Below are positions 17,531 to 27,773 of a DNA stretch of 64,000 nt, piece after piece. Location: contig NZ_JBHLUH010000079.1 in NCBI RefSeq assembly GCF_042433955.1, positions 113,856-177,855 of the forward strand. Direction: 5' to 3'. Position numbers and translations under genes: made by a program. Below the pieces are notes generated by a model that made no database searches, was not told the DNA's origin, and saw only the letters and a program-made list of their open reading frames with translations. Within the stretch, counting starts at the first letter, position 1; each line of letters begins with the position of its first letter. This DNA is from Phytohabitans kaempferiae. GTDB lineage: Bacteria; Actinomycetota; Actinomycetes; Mycobacteriales; Micromonosporaceae.

Positions 17531-18711
17531 CAGGGTGCCTGGTCAAGGTAGCCGTGCGCGCCCAGCGATTCGACCAGCCGGGTGGCGAACCACTCCTGCG
17601 AGAACCGCTCCCGTACCAGCCGCAACGCTTCGGCTGCCATCTCGTCCAGCTCGGCCTCGCTAGCCGCGAGCAACTGGTCGGCGAGCCCGACCGAGGTCGG
17701 CGCGACTCGCACGGCGACCGTCGGCGGCACGCCCTCGACGCCCACCGGCGTGCTGAACACCGGCACCGAGTGGGCCAGCAGCGTCAGCGTCTTGAGCTTC
17801 ACGCCCGCGCCGCTCCACAGTGGAACGATCCCGGCCCGCGCACCGGCCAGCACCGGGCGCAGGTCATCGACGTATCCGAGGACCCGCACACCGTCGTACG
17901 CGGCGAGCTCGTCTCGCATGCCGTTACTCAGGCCCGAACCGACCAGCGTCAGCGCGAACCCGGCGCGACGCAACGGCTCCCACGCCTCGTCCAGAAACCG
18001 ACGCAGCCCGAGCAGGTTGGAGCGGTAGGCGAAGCTGCTCAGCCAGACCAGCTCCCGTTGGCGCGGCGCCGGTACGTGTCCGTCCGGCACCGGTACGCAG
18101 CTCGGCAGCGTGAAGTCGGCCTTCCGCCCGTGGCTGGTCAGCAGCCGTGCGGCTTCCTCGTCGCTGGTGACCGAGACGGTGCCGCAGTGCGCGAGTGCCC
18201 GGGCCTCGAAGCGCGCCGATATCCCGGCCAGGTAGCGGGCGCGGATCTGGTGGGCCATGCCGGGAGCCTCCGCGACGTCCTCGCGGCTGCTGGTGGCGAG
18301 CACGTTCGCCTTGTCCCAGTGCCAGCGCAGCCGGGTATCCGCGAGGTAGGCGCCGGCCGCCTCGCCGATCGCGACACCGGCGCCGGCGCGGTCGCGTAGG
18401 TCGTCGTGGAGCGCCCGACTGTAGCGGGTGCGCACCCACGGGGGCAGCCCACCGCCAAGCGACTCCGGGTAGCGGCCAAGCGGGCCGAGCCGGTCCAGCC
18501 GGTACGGCGTGGCGGCGAAGTCGCGTACCTCCACGCCGGGTAGCAGTGCGCGCAGCTCCTCGACCTGGGCATCGGTGGTCTCCGGGCGGCGCACCGCGAG
18601 CAGGGTGTAGCCGCGCACCTTGGCGATCGCGCGCAGCATCATGAGCACTCGTACCGGATCGCCGCGATCCTGCGGGATCGGGAAGAAGGTGCTGACCACC
18701 GTCAGTCCCAT
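17530..18711 (-). CDS. GT4-like glycosyltransferase
   Basis: A 393-aa GT-B enzyme, probably adding a sugar to a lipid-linked repeat unit at the inner membrane face. The N-terminal Rossmann domain starts TVVSTFFPIPQDRGDPVRVL, like the sugar-polymer transferases that act on nucleotide sugars. The C-terminal domain has ELVWLSSFAYRSN, LVGSGLS, VLGYVDDLRPVLAGARAGIV and GAGVKLKTLTLLAHSVPVFST, the donor-binding end of GT4. ATG 18711 is chosen; it overlaps the preceding gene by 10 bp. Donor and acceptor cannot be predicted. It is the fourth gene of an overlapping minus-strand operon that ends in the flippase-polymerase. Confidence 0.88.
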   Translation of the reverse strand: MGLTVVSTFFPIPQDRGDPVRVLMMLRAIAKVRGYTLLAVRRPETTDAQVEELRALLPGVEVRDFAATPYRLDRLGPLGRYPESLGGGLPPWVRTRYSRALHDDLRDRAGAGVAIGEAAGAYLADTRLRWHWDKANVLATSSREDVAEAPGMAHQIRARYLAGISARFEARALAHCGTVSVTSDEEAARLLTSHGRKADFTLPSCVPVPDGHVPAPRQRELVWLSSFAYRSNLLGLRRFLDEAWEPLRRAGFALTLVGSGLSNGMRDELAAYDGVRVLGYVDDLRPVLAGARAGIVPLWSGAGVKLKTLTLLAHSVPVFSTPVGVEGVPPTVAVRVAPTSVGLADQLLAASEAELDEMAAEALRLVRERFSQEWFATRLVESLGAHGYLDQAP

Positions 18712-19895
18712 GTGGACCGTGCCTCGCTCGCCCGCTCGGCTCCGGCAAGCCGGCGCCACCGATCGAGCAGCCGCTCCGCCTGCAGCCCGGGGGGAAACTC
18801 GGTGCGGATACGGTCGGCGACCTCGCGGGTGCGCCGCCGCACCTCAACAGGGTCGGCCTCCAGCGCCGCGCGCAGGGCCGTGGCCAAGGCAACCGGGTCG
18901 GCCGGCGGCGCGAGCCAAGCACCGCGCGCGCCGACCAGCTCAGGGATGCCCGAAACGGCCGTGGTGACCACCGGTACGCCCCGGCTGGCTGCCTCCATGA
19001 GGAAGACCGGGATGCCGTCGAGGTCGCCGTCGGCGGCCGCCTGGCAGGCCAGCACCGCGACGTCCGCGTCGAGCAGGGCCGCGGTCGCCTCCCGGTGCGG
19101 CACCGCGCCATGGAACGTGACCATGCCGGCGATCCCCAGCGCCTGCGCCTGTGCGGTGAGCGCCTCGCGGAGGGGGCCGTCGCCGTAGACGTCGTACCGC
19201 ACCGGCAGCCCTTCGGCGGAGAGGCGGGCGACCGCGTCGAGCGTGGCGCCGATGCCCTTCTTCTCGATGAGGCGGGCGACGGTCACCAGCCGCGCGGGCG
19301 TACCCGGCAGCCGCTCCGCCCGCTCGGACACCTCACCGTCGTAGGCGGCGCGGACCACGCTGTGCGACGGTGGCGGGATAGCAACTCCCTTGTCCCGAAG
19401 CTGCCCCACCGCCGCCTCGGAGATGACGAAGAGGTGGGCCAGGGCGCCGAGGCGGCGGGCGAGCGCCGCCACGTTGCCGTCGAGCAGGAAGTCCGCCGCG
19501 TGCGCTAGCGCGGTCACCGGTACGCCCAGCTCGCGGCCGACGAGTACGGCCGTCGCGGTGGGGAGGTTGACGAAGTGGGTGTGCACGACATCGGGGCGGA
19601 ATCGGGCGACATCGCGCGACAACGCGATCGCGTACGCGCTGGCGAGCACCGCGCGGGGCAGGTACGAGAAGCCGAGCAGGCGTACGTGGCGCAGCAGCCG
19701 CACCGGATGCCGCAGGAGGATGGCCAGCACACGTCGCAGCTCGCCCGCGCGCCCGCCAGGGCGGGCCACGAAGACCTCTACCGCGGCTCCCGCGTCGCCC
19801 ACCGCCCGGATCTCAGAGCCGATGAAGGTCTCGCTGTAGCTGGGCGGACGGAGAAGTACGTAGGCGACCCGGAAACGGCCGTCCTGGTCGGTCAC
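18702..19895 (-). CDS. GT4-family glycosyltransferase
   Basis: A 397-aa GT-B transferase. The N-terminal domain begins FRVAYVLLRPPSYSETFIGSEI, a motif common in colanic-acid and exopolysaccharide glycosyltransferases (WcaL-like). The C-terminal domain carries ARLIEKKGIGATLDAVA, VYGDGPLRE, FHGAVPHREATAALLDADV and DGIPVFLMEAASRGVPVV, with the donor-binding Glu. The start is GTG 19895, overlapping the upstream stop by four bases (GTGA), so translation is coupled. Substrates are unknown. Confidence 0.9.
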   Translation of the reverse strand: MTDQDGRFRVAYVLLRPPSYSETFIGSEIRAVGDAGAAVEVFVARPGGRAGELRRVLAILLRHPVRLLRHVRLLGFSYLPRAVLASAYAIALSRDVARFRPDVVHTHFVNLPTATAVLVGRELGVPVTALAHAADFLLDGNVAALARRLGALAHLFVISEAAVGQLRDKGVAIPPPSHSVVRAAYDGEVSERAERLPGTPARLVTVARLIEKKGIGATLDAVARLSAEGLPVRYDVYGDGPLREALTAQAQALGIAGMVTFHGAVPHREATAALLDADVAVLACQAAADGDLDGIPVFLMEAASRGVPVVTTAVSGIPELVGARGAWLAPPADPVALATALRAALEADPVEVRRRTREVADRIRTEFPPGLQAERLLDRWRRLAGAERASEARSTWD

Positions 19896-21055
19896 TGGTG
19901 GCGCCTCTCGCTCGCGGAACGCTGCCGTACATCAGTGAAGAACGCCGCCTGTGCCGCCATGCACTCCCGGTCGGTCTGGATGCCGTCGGTGTGCACCGCG
20001 CCGGACGCCAGCTTCGCGCGCAGCTCGGCGCTGTCCGCCACTTCGCGCATCGCCTTACCGAGCGCCTCCGGCTGGTCCGCCGGGATGAGGAGGCCGTTGA
20101 AGCCGGTGCGGATCCACTCGCTCGGCCCGCCGCCCTCGGTAGCCACGATCGGCTTGCCGTGTGCCAGTCCCTGGATCACCGTCTGGCCCAGCGGCTCGGG
20201 GCGGGTCGAGGCGTGCACCAGTACGTCGATCGAGTCGAGGAAACCGCCTATGTCGTCGACGTGCCCGAGGAGGCGCACCTGCTCCGCCACGCCGAGCCGA
20301 GCGGCCAGTTTGCGCAGCTCCTCCTCGTACGCGGACTCGCCGAACAGCGGCGCGCCGGCCAGGTGGGCCCGGACCGGTGTACCCCGGAACTCCCGCGCGA
20401 ACGCCTCGATGAAGACGTGCTGGCCCTTCCACCGTTGCAGCCGCCCGACCATGCCGATCGTGGCCACCTCCGGGCGCACTCGCGCCGCGGTGACCCGGCT
20501 GGCCACGCCGATCGGGCTCTGGATTACCGTGCGCGGCACGTCGGGCGCCAGCCAATGCTCGGCCGACTCGAGCGTGGATCGGGAGTTGGCCACGACACCG
20601 TCCGCACGGCCTAGGGCCAGCCGGGTGAACGCGGTCAGCCCGAACTTTCCGAGGCTTTCCGTCGCGACCTGGTCACGTACATGCACGACAAGCGGTGCCC
20701 GCCGCCGGCCGATCAAGCCGCAGATGATGCCGGCGGCGGCCGTATTGGCGTGCAGCACGTCCGCCTCGCGGTAGAGCGGGCCGCGCCGCAGCGCCCGGGC
20801 GGAAGCCCGCAGCCCGTTGAGGTATCGCGCGACGAGGGCAGGACTGCGGCTGCGCGTGCCTCCGGTGGGCAACTCCGGCAGGTCGAGCGCGACCCGTACG
20901 CCATGGGCGGGCAGGGCGTCGAATGCGTCGCCGCCGGGCGGGGCACAGATCCCGGCCCGCCACTCGTGCTCCTGGGCCAGCAGCCGCGCCAGCGCCAGCT
21001 CCGCGCCACCCCGGTGGGAGGTGTGGCTGACGTGCAGCACGTTAGGCGGTGGCAT
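19892..21055 (-). CDS. GT4-family glycosyltransferase with EX7Q variant
   Basis: A 387-aa GT-B transferase of the polysaccharide operon. It starts MPPPNVLHVSHTSHRGGAEL, the glycine loop of GT4, and continues with GMVGRLQRWKGQHVFIEAFA, LAGAPLFGESAYEEEL and VDDIGGFLDSIDVLVHASTR. In the EX7E region it reads EPLGQTVIQGLAHGKPIVA, so the second Glu is Gln. That tolerates function in some GT4 enzymes but deserves notice. ATG 21055 overlaps the upstream gene by 14 bp; longer frames upstream are not conserved in character. Confidence 0.9.
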   Translation of the reverse strand: MPPPNVLHVSHTSHRGGAELALARLLAQEHEWRAGICAPPGGDAFDALPAHGVRVALDLPELPTGGTRSRSPALVARYLNGLRASARALRRGPLYREADVLHANTAAAGIICGLIGRRRAPLVVHVRDQVATESLGKFGLTAFTRLALGRADGVVANSRSTLESAEHWLAPDVPRTVIQSPIGVASRVTAARVRPEVATIGMVGRLQRWKGQHVFIEAFAREFRGTPVRAHLAGAPLFGESAYEEELRKLAARLGVAEQVRLLGHVDDIGGFLDSIDVLVHASTRPEPLGQTVIQGLAHGKPIVATEGGGPSEWIRTGFNGLLIPADQPEALGKAMREVADSAELRAKLASGAVHTDGIQTDRECMAAQAAFFTDVRQRSASERRHQ

Positions 21056-22196
21056 CGCGTACCCACGCGGAGAGACGTGATGCGAACTCCTGCTCCGAGA
21101 ACGACGCGGCGTGCGTGATCGCCCGCTCCGGCACCAGCTCGCCGATCCGCTGAGCAAAAGGCGCGTAGGCGGACGGATCGGTCGAGTCGACCAGGAAGCC
21201 CGTCTCGCCATCGACGACGGTCTCCAGTAGCCCACCTCGGCGCAGCCCCACGACCGGTGTGCCACAGGCCTGCGCCTCGACCGGGATGATGCCGAAGTCT
21301 TCGTGCACCGGGAAGAGCAGCGCGCGAGCGCCCCAGTACAACTGGCGCAGCCGGGCCCGGTCCGGTCGCACCTCGAACGTCACCGGCACACGCACCCGCT
21401 CCGCCGCACGGCGCAGCGCGGCCTCCTCCGGCCCCGAGCCGGCGAGGACCAGCGGCACTCCCATCCGGTCGGCGATCGCGATGGCGAGGTCGAAGTTCTT
21501 GTACGGGATCCAGCGCCCGATCCCGAGCAGGTAGTCGCGCGGCTGCTCGCGGTCGGCACGCGGCGCGGCGGAGAAGTAGGCGACATCGACGGGCGGGTTG
21601 ACCACGACCGCGTCCCGCCGCCAGTAGCGGTGGATCCGGGCCTGCACCTCACGGGAGTTGGCCGCGTAGCTGTGCACGTGCTGGCTGAGCCGCACGTCGA
21701 CCGCCTGGAGCGCCCGGCGCGGCGGCACCAGCAGGGGGTTGGCGCCGCGACCGTCGAACGCCGGACTCCAGATGTAGCGTGCGGGCGAGTGCACGTAGCT
21801 CAGGTGGCGGGTATCGCTCGGCGCGCCCAGGCGCACGGTGTGCGCGAACGCGTGGCTGGAGGAGATCACCACATCGAACCGCTCGCGCGTCAGCGTACGC
21901 CAGACCAGCGGCATCAGGGGCAGGGCGAGGGCCTTGGAACGGGTCAGCGGCGTGCGCGACAGCCACGACTCGCGCAGCCCTGGCTCGTCGGCGTCGCGGT
22001 CCTTCCACAGCACGAACCGCTCGGCGTGCGGCACGAGATCGGCGATGCGGCGGAAGACGTTTTCCGATCCGCCGGTGGCACCGAACCACTCGTGGACAAG
22101 TGCGACGGAACGCCCCGGTAGCAGGGTCGCGTCAGTGGCGCCCGGCGATGAATGGGCGAAATGGCCGGACATATCCCCACGTACTCCCCGCGTCAT
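21042..22196 (-). CDS. WbaZ-like GT4 mannosyltransferase-type protein
   Basis: A 384-aa GT-B transferase and first gene of the polysaccharide operon. Diagnostic segments are ALVHEWFGATGGSENVFRRI, the SYVHSPARYIWSP block seen in WbaZ-type mannosyltransferases, LLGIGRWIPYKNFDLAI, and a complete EX7E motif in FPVHEDFGIIPVEAQACGTP. An initiation at ATG 22172 (MSGHF) is equally possible, because TGGGGAT lies directly upstream of it. It is divergent from the GT-C gene; the 145-bp gap must hold both promoters, but no convincing box was found. A mannosyl donor is inferred only from the family. Confidence 0.88.
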   Translation of the reverse strand: MTRGVRGDMSGHFAHSSPGATDATLLPGRSVALVHEWFGATGGSENVFRRIADLVPHAERFVLWKDRDADEPGLRESWLSRTPLTRSKALALPLMPLVWRTLTRERFDVVISSSHAFAHTVRLGAPSDTRHLSYVHSPARYIWSPAFDGRGANPLLVPPRRALQAVDVRLSQHVHSYAANSREVQARIHRYWRRDAVVVNPPVDVAYFSAAPRADREQPRDYLLGIGRWIPYKNFDLAIAIADRMGVPLVLAGSGPEEAALRRAAERVRVPVTFEVRPDRARLRQLYWGARALLFPVHEDFGIIPVEAQACGTPVVGLRRGGLLETVVDGETGFLVDSTDPSAYAPFAQRIGELVPERAITHAASFSEQEFASRLSAWVRDATA

Positions 22197-22341
22197 TTAC
22201 ATGAATGGCGATCCTCGCCGGCTCGAAATGCTAATGGACAACGGCACTTTCCGCAGTCCGCGCCCGGACCGAGCGGCCTCACCATGGCCCGCCCCGGCTG
22301 TTATCGTGCGCCGGCGGCGACGGGCAAACGGAGGTTCGAAG

Positions 22342-23607
22342 GTGGAGCAGGCTTTGGCGGCACCGGCTCGCCAGTGGCGCAGCCTCCGCACCGGCCTCGC
22401 CCTGCCGCTCGCCGTCACCGGCCTCGCGTTCCTGCTCGGCTACTGGCAGAAGGCCACCTGCTACGCGGCGGCCTGGCCGCGCGGCAACCGTCTGGCCTAC
22501 GCGGAGAGCTGCTACAGCGACATCCCGGTGCTCTTCCGCGAGCGCGGTCTGATCGCGGGCATCTTCCCGTACGCGCCGGAGTCCTGGCGCCATCCGCTGG
22601 AGTACCCGGTACTCACCGGCATCGTGATGGACGCCACAGCGCGCCTGACCCGGGCCGTGGGCGGTGGCGGCGAGAGCGGGCTGACCCGGACATACTTCGA
22701 CGTCAACGTCGTGGTGCTGCTCGGCTTCGCGCTCGCCACGGTCGCCGTCGTGTGGGCGCTGCCGCGCGACGCGAGGCACCGTCTGGTGGGTGCGCTGCTG
22801 GTGGCGTCCGCGCCGGTGCTCGCGTTCACCGGCACCATCAACTGGGACCTGGTGGCGGTCCTCGCCGCCGTGGCCGCGCTGCTGGCCTGGTCGCGCGGGC
22901 GCCCGCTGGTCGCCGGGATTCTCATCGGCCTGGGTACCGCGGCTAAGCTCTTCCCGCTCTTCATCCTCGGCCCGCTGCTACTGCTCTGCCTACGCGGGCA
23001 CACGATGCCGGCGTTCGCCCGGACGGCGACCGGTGCGGTGGCGGCCTGGGTCGCGGTCAACCTGCCGGTGGCGCTGCGCTACCCCGACGGCTGGCTGCTG
23101 TTCTTCCGGTTCAACTCCGACCGCCCCGCCGAGGTCGGCTCCCCCTGGTACGGGCTGGATCTGGTCGGCTGGGGAGTACCCGCGCTCAACCTCGTGGCGC
23201 CGCTCTGCTTCGCCGCACTCTGCGCGGGCGTCGCGTGGGTCGCCTGGCGGGCGCCGGAGCCGCCGGCGGTGGCGCCCCTCGCGTTCCTCGTCATCGCCGC
23301 GTTCCTGATGACCAACAAGGTCTACTCGCCGCAGTATGTGCTCTGGATGCTGCCTTTCGGCGCCCTCGCCGTCGGCGCTCTGCGGGGCAAACGGCCACTG
23401 GTGGTATGGGGCGCGTGGCAGGCAGCCGAGGTCCTCTACTGGTACATGGTCTGGGACCACCTGGAGATGGGGCATCGGATCAACGGCGTCGCCGGCGCGC
23501 TGTACCTGTTGTCGATCGTGTTACGGCTGGCAGCCACGACGTGGCTGTGCGCGATCGTGACTCGAAACATGTGGACGAACACGCAGCCAGCTGTGCTTGA
23601 GCGCTGA
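22342..23607 (+). CDS. GT87-like (DUF2029) polyprenol-phosphate-dependent mannosyltransferase
   Basis: A 421-aa polytopic GT-C protein with roughly ten helices. After helix 1 comes an outside loop with CYSDIPVLFRERGLIAGIFPYAPES and HPLEYPVLTG, which in this family carries the catalytic acidic residue. AKLFPLFILGPLLLL, then VYSPQYVLWMLPFGAL, are also typical. Relatives use polyprenyl-phosphate-mannose outside the membrane to decorate lipoglycans or polysaccharides. GTG 22342 has GGAGG seven bases upstream. It sits between the glycosyltransferase operon and the DUF1800/DUF1501 pair on the opposite strand to the former. Confidence 0.85.
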   Translation: MEQALAAPARQWRSLRTGLALPLAVTGLAFLLGYWQKATCYAAAWPRGNRLAYAESCYSDIPVLFRERGLIAGIFPYAPESWRHPLEYPVLTGIVMDATARLTRAVGGGGESGLTRTYFDVNVVVLLGFALATVAVVWALPRDARHRLVGALLVASAPVLAFTGTINWDLVAVLAAVAALLAWSRGRPLVAGILIGLGTAAKLFPLFILGPLLLLCLRGHTMPAFARTATGAVAAWVAVNLPVALRYPDGWLLFFRFNSDRPAEVGSPWYGLDLVGWGVPALNLVAPLCFAALCAGVAWVAWRAPEPPAVAPLAFLVIAAFLMTNKVYSPQYVLWMLPFGALAVGALRGKRPLVVWGAWQAAEVLYWYMVWDHLEMGHRINGVAGALYLLSIVLRLAATTWLCAIVTRNMWTNTQPAVLER

Positions 23608-23615
23608 CTGTCCCC

Positions 23616-23621
23616 TATGTT
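23616..23621 (+). promoter_or_regulatory. Leaderless -10 element TATGTT
   Basis: TATGTT is followed by six bases and ATG 23628, with no Shine-Dalgarno. Confidence 0.45.
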
Positions 23622-23627
23622 TGCAGC

Positions 23628-24896
23628 ATGACCGACGACGTCGCGCTGTTGCTGCAGCGGGCCGGCTTCGGCCCGACCGCCGCCGAGCTGAGCGCGGCGC
23701 GGCAGGCGGGCTATGCCACGACAGTCGCCGGCCTTACGGTGCCAGCCGGTCCAGACATCGGCGCGACCAGTGCGCCCATCCCCGACCTGGGCCTGGACCC
23801 ATACGCCGAGACGCCCAATCCCACGCAGGCGCAGCGGGTCCGGTCCGACGACATCCGCGGCGAGCAAAACGAGCGGATCAGCCGGTGGTGGCTTGACCGC
23901 ATGACGGTCGCCAACCACCAGGCGGTGGAAAAGCTGCTCTTCTTCTGGCACGGCCACTGGGCCACTTCTGTGACGAAGGTGAAGAGCGCGCAGCTCATGC
24001 TCGCCCAGCACGTCACGATCCGACAGTCGCGCGACTTCGGCGACATGGCCCGCCGCATGGTGGTCGATCCCGCCCTCGTCTACTGGTTGGACGGCCAGCT
24101 CAACACCAAGGCCTCAGCCAACGAAAATCTCGGCCGCGAGCTGCTGGAGCTCTTCCTGCTCGGCATCGGACAGTACACCGAGCAGGACGTCAAGGCAGCC
24201 GGGCGGGCGCTGACCGGCTGGCGGATCGACCTGCGGCGGGCGCGATCCACTCTGGTGGCCAGCGAGCACGACGGCGGCGCCAAGACGATCCTCGGTCGTA
24301 CCGCCGACTTCGACGCGCAAAGCCTTGTCGACCATCTGCTGCGGCAGCCGGCGTGCCGCCGGTTCATCGCCTCTCGGCTCTGGTTCCGGTACGGGTCGTC
24401 GACCCAGCCGATCCCGGAGTCCACATTGGAGCGGATGAGCGCTGCGTTCCCTCGGCCGCTGGCCATGCTCCGGGCGCTCTTCGCGGACGAAAGCCTGCAC
24501 ACGACCCGGGGCACGATGGTCAAGCAGCCGGTGGAGTGGCTTGTCGGGGCGATGCGCCAGCTCGGCGTGCGGCCGGCCGGAATGCCCGACGAGACATTCC
24601 GGCAGATCCTCGCGGGGATGAACGGGTTGGGTCAGCGCCCCTTCGCCCCGCCCAGCGTCGGCGGATGGACCTCCGGTGCCGCCTGGCTCACCTCCGCCGC
24701 CGCGCAGGTGCGGCTGAGCCTTGCCGGCAAGCTGGCGAGCCTGCTCACGCCGGAGCGGCTGACGCCCGAAGACGTCGCGTACATTTTGTGCATCGACAAG
24801 TGGACCAACCGGACCTACGCGGTCCTGCGTGACGTGCGCAACTCCCGGCTGTTGCTGACGCTCGGCCTCGTGAGCCCGGAATACCTGGTGACCTGA
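23628..24896 (+). CDS. DUF1800 domain protein
   Basis: A 422-aa protein of the DUF1800 family, whose biochemical role is unknown. It has the characteristic N-terminus DDVALLLQRAGFGPTAAELSAA, the central EKLLFFWHGHWATS, the NENLGRELLELFLLGIGQYTEQDV block, RALTGWRID and the late PPSVGGWTSGAAWLTSAA segment. There is no evident signal peptide. It is followed without gap by a DUF1501 gene, the usual genomic partner, and both are probably co-transcribed from a leaderless promoter. In actinobacteria the pair is common but uncharacterised; here it lies inside the polysaccharide locus. Confidence 0.92.
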   Translation: MTDDVALLLQRAGFGPTAAELSAARQAGYATTVAGLTVPAGPDIGATSAPIPDLGLDPYAETPNPTQAQRVRSDDIRGEQNERISRWWLDRMTVANHQAVEKLLFFWHGHWATSVTKVKSAQLMLAQHVTIRQSRDFGDMARRMVVDPALVYWLDGQLNTKASANENLGRELLELFLLGIGQYTEQDVKAAGRALTGWRIDLRRARSTLVASEHDGGAKTILGRTADFDAQSLVDHLLRQPACRRFIASRLWFRYGSSTQPIPESTLERMSAAFPRPLAMLRALFADESLHTTRGTMVKQPVEWLVGAMRQLGVRPAGMPDETFRQILAGMNGLGQRPFAPPSVGGWTSGAAWLTSAAAQVRLSLAGKLASLLTPERLTPEDVAYILCIDKWTNRTYAVLRDVRNSRLLLTLGLVSPEYLVT

Positions 24897-26156
24897 ATGG
24901 ACGCGCTGACCCGACGCCGCTTTCTCATCGCTTCCGGTGTCGCCGGAGGCGGCGCGCTGGCGGCCGGCGTGGGCACCATCGGCCTCGCCCAGCTGCTGCG
25001 ATCCGCGGGCAGCGAGCAGGCCGCCGCCCTACGCAACACCGGGAAGCTCGTCCTGGTCACGCTCTACGGCGGCAACGACGGCCTCAACACCGTCATCCCA
25101 TACGCCGACCGCGACTACTACACCGCCCGCCCCGAGCTGGCGTACCCCGCCGAGAAGGTGCTCCACCTCGACGAGGCGCTCGGGCTCAACCCGATGATGG
25201 GCGGCCTCAAGCGGTTGTGGGCGCAGAAGCGGCTGGCGATCGTGCTCGGCGTCGGCTATCCCAAGCCGGACCGCAGCCACTTTCGCTCGATGGACATCTG
25301 GCAGACCGCGTCGCCGGACAATCCGGCCACCACCGGCTGGGTCGGCCGCTGGCTCGACGACACCAACGCGGGCGTCGAGTCGGCGGTCAGCTTCGAGCCT
25401 GTACTTCCGCCGCTGCTGGTGGGGCGCACGCGGGTCGGCGCCTGCGTCAGCTACCGCGGGCTCAGCGTGCCGTCGTGGGTAGAGAGCAGCGTCGTGGCCG
25501 CGATCGGCAAGAGCGAGCCCAACGAGCCGCCGATGCAAGCCCGGGCCGCCGCCGCTTACGCCGACCTGATCAACATGGAGCAGGTGGTCCGCGAGGCCGA
25601 GCAGGCCGCGCAGTCCCCCGACCCCAGCCACGCGCCGAGCGACACCGTCCCGGCCACCGGCACGGGCGGCGACAACGCCCTGGCCACGCAGCTCGCCCTG
25701 GTCGCGCGCTGTATCGAGGCTGGCGTGCCGACTCGGGTCTACTCGGTGAGCCTGGGCGGCTTCGACACGCACGCCCAGGAGATCGCCGGCCACGAGATCC
25801 TGCTGAAGCAGCTCGACCAGGCACTGACCGCGTTCGTCGACCGGATGGCCGGCACCGATGTGGGCCAGCAGGTGACGGTCGTCGTCTACAGCGAGTTTGG
25901 CCGGCGGGTGCGCGCCAACGCCTCGGACGGCACCGACCACGGCACCGCCGGCCCGGTCTTCATCTTGGGCGCAAAGGTGGCCGGCGGCTTCTACGGCGAG
26001 CAGCCCAACTTGCGTGACCTCGACGAGGGTGATCTGAAGGCCACAGTGGACTTCCGCCAGGTCTTCGGCACCGTCATCGACTCCGTGCTGGCCGCCGACC
26101 CGAGCCGCTACATCGACGGCTTCCAGACCGACTCGATGCCCTTCCTGCTGCCGTGA
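24897..26156 (+). CDS. DUF1501 protein with Tat signal
   Basis: A 419-aa exported protein. The N-terminus has a twin-arginine signal (TRRRFLIASGVAGGGALAAG), so folding with a cofactor or metal before export is likely. Then follow VLVTLYGGNDGLNTVIPYAD, GYPKPDRSHFRSMDIWQTA, YSVSLGGFDTHAQEIAGHE and VVVYSEFGRRVRANASDGTDHGTA. These Asp/His clusters are the metal sites expected of the alkaline phosphatase/sulfatase-like fold to which DUF1501 is assigned. The ATG abuts the TGA of the DUF1800 gene. A hydrolase acting on the cell surface is an inference; no substrate is known. It is convergent with the phosphoglycosyl transferase with only 7 bp between stops. Confidence 0.9.
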   Translation: MDALTRRRFLIASGVAGGGALAAGVGTIGLAQLLRSAGSEQAAALRNTGKLVLVTLYGGNDGLNTVIPYADRDYYTARPELAYPAEKVLHLDEALGLNPMMGGLKRLWAQKRLAIVLGVGYPKPDRSHFRSMDIWQTASPDNPATTGWVGRWLDDTNAGVESAVSFEPVLPPLLVGRTRVGACVSYRGLSVPSWVESSVVAAIGKSEPNEPPMQARAAAAYADLINMEQVVREAEQAAQSPDPSHAPSDTVPATGTGGDNALATQLALVARCIEAGVPTRVYSVSLGGFDTHAQEIAGHEILLKQLDQALTAFVDRMAGTDVGQQVTVVVYSEFGRRVRANASDGTDHGTAGPVFILGAKVAGGFYGEQPNLRDLDEGDLKATVDFRQVFGTVIDSVLAADPSRYIDGFQTDSMPFLLP

Positions 26157-26163
26157 CGTCGGC

Positions 26164-27732
<1,569 letters not shown>

Positions 27733-27773
27733 GGTGTCCCCCGAAATACAAAACAGTGATTTTGTCGTTCCTC

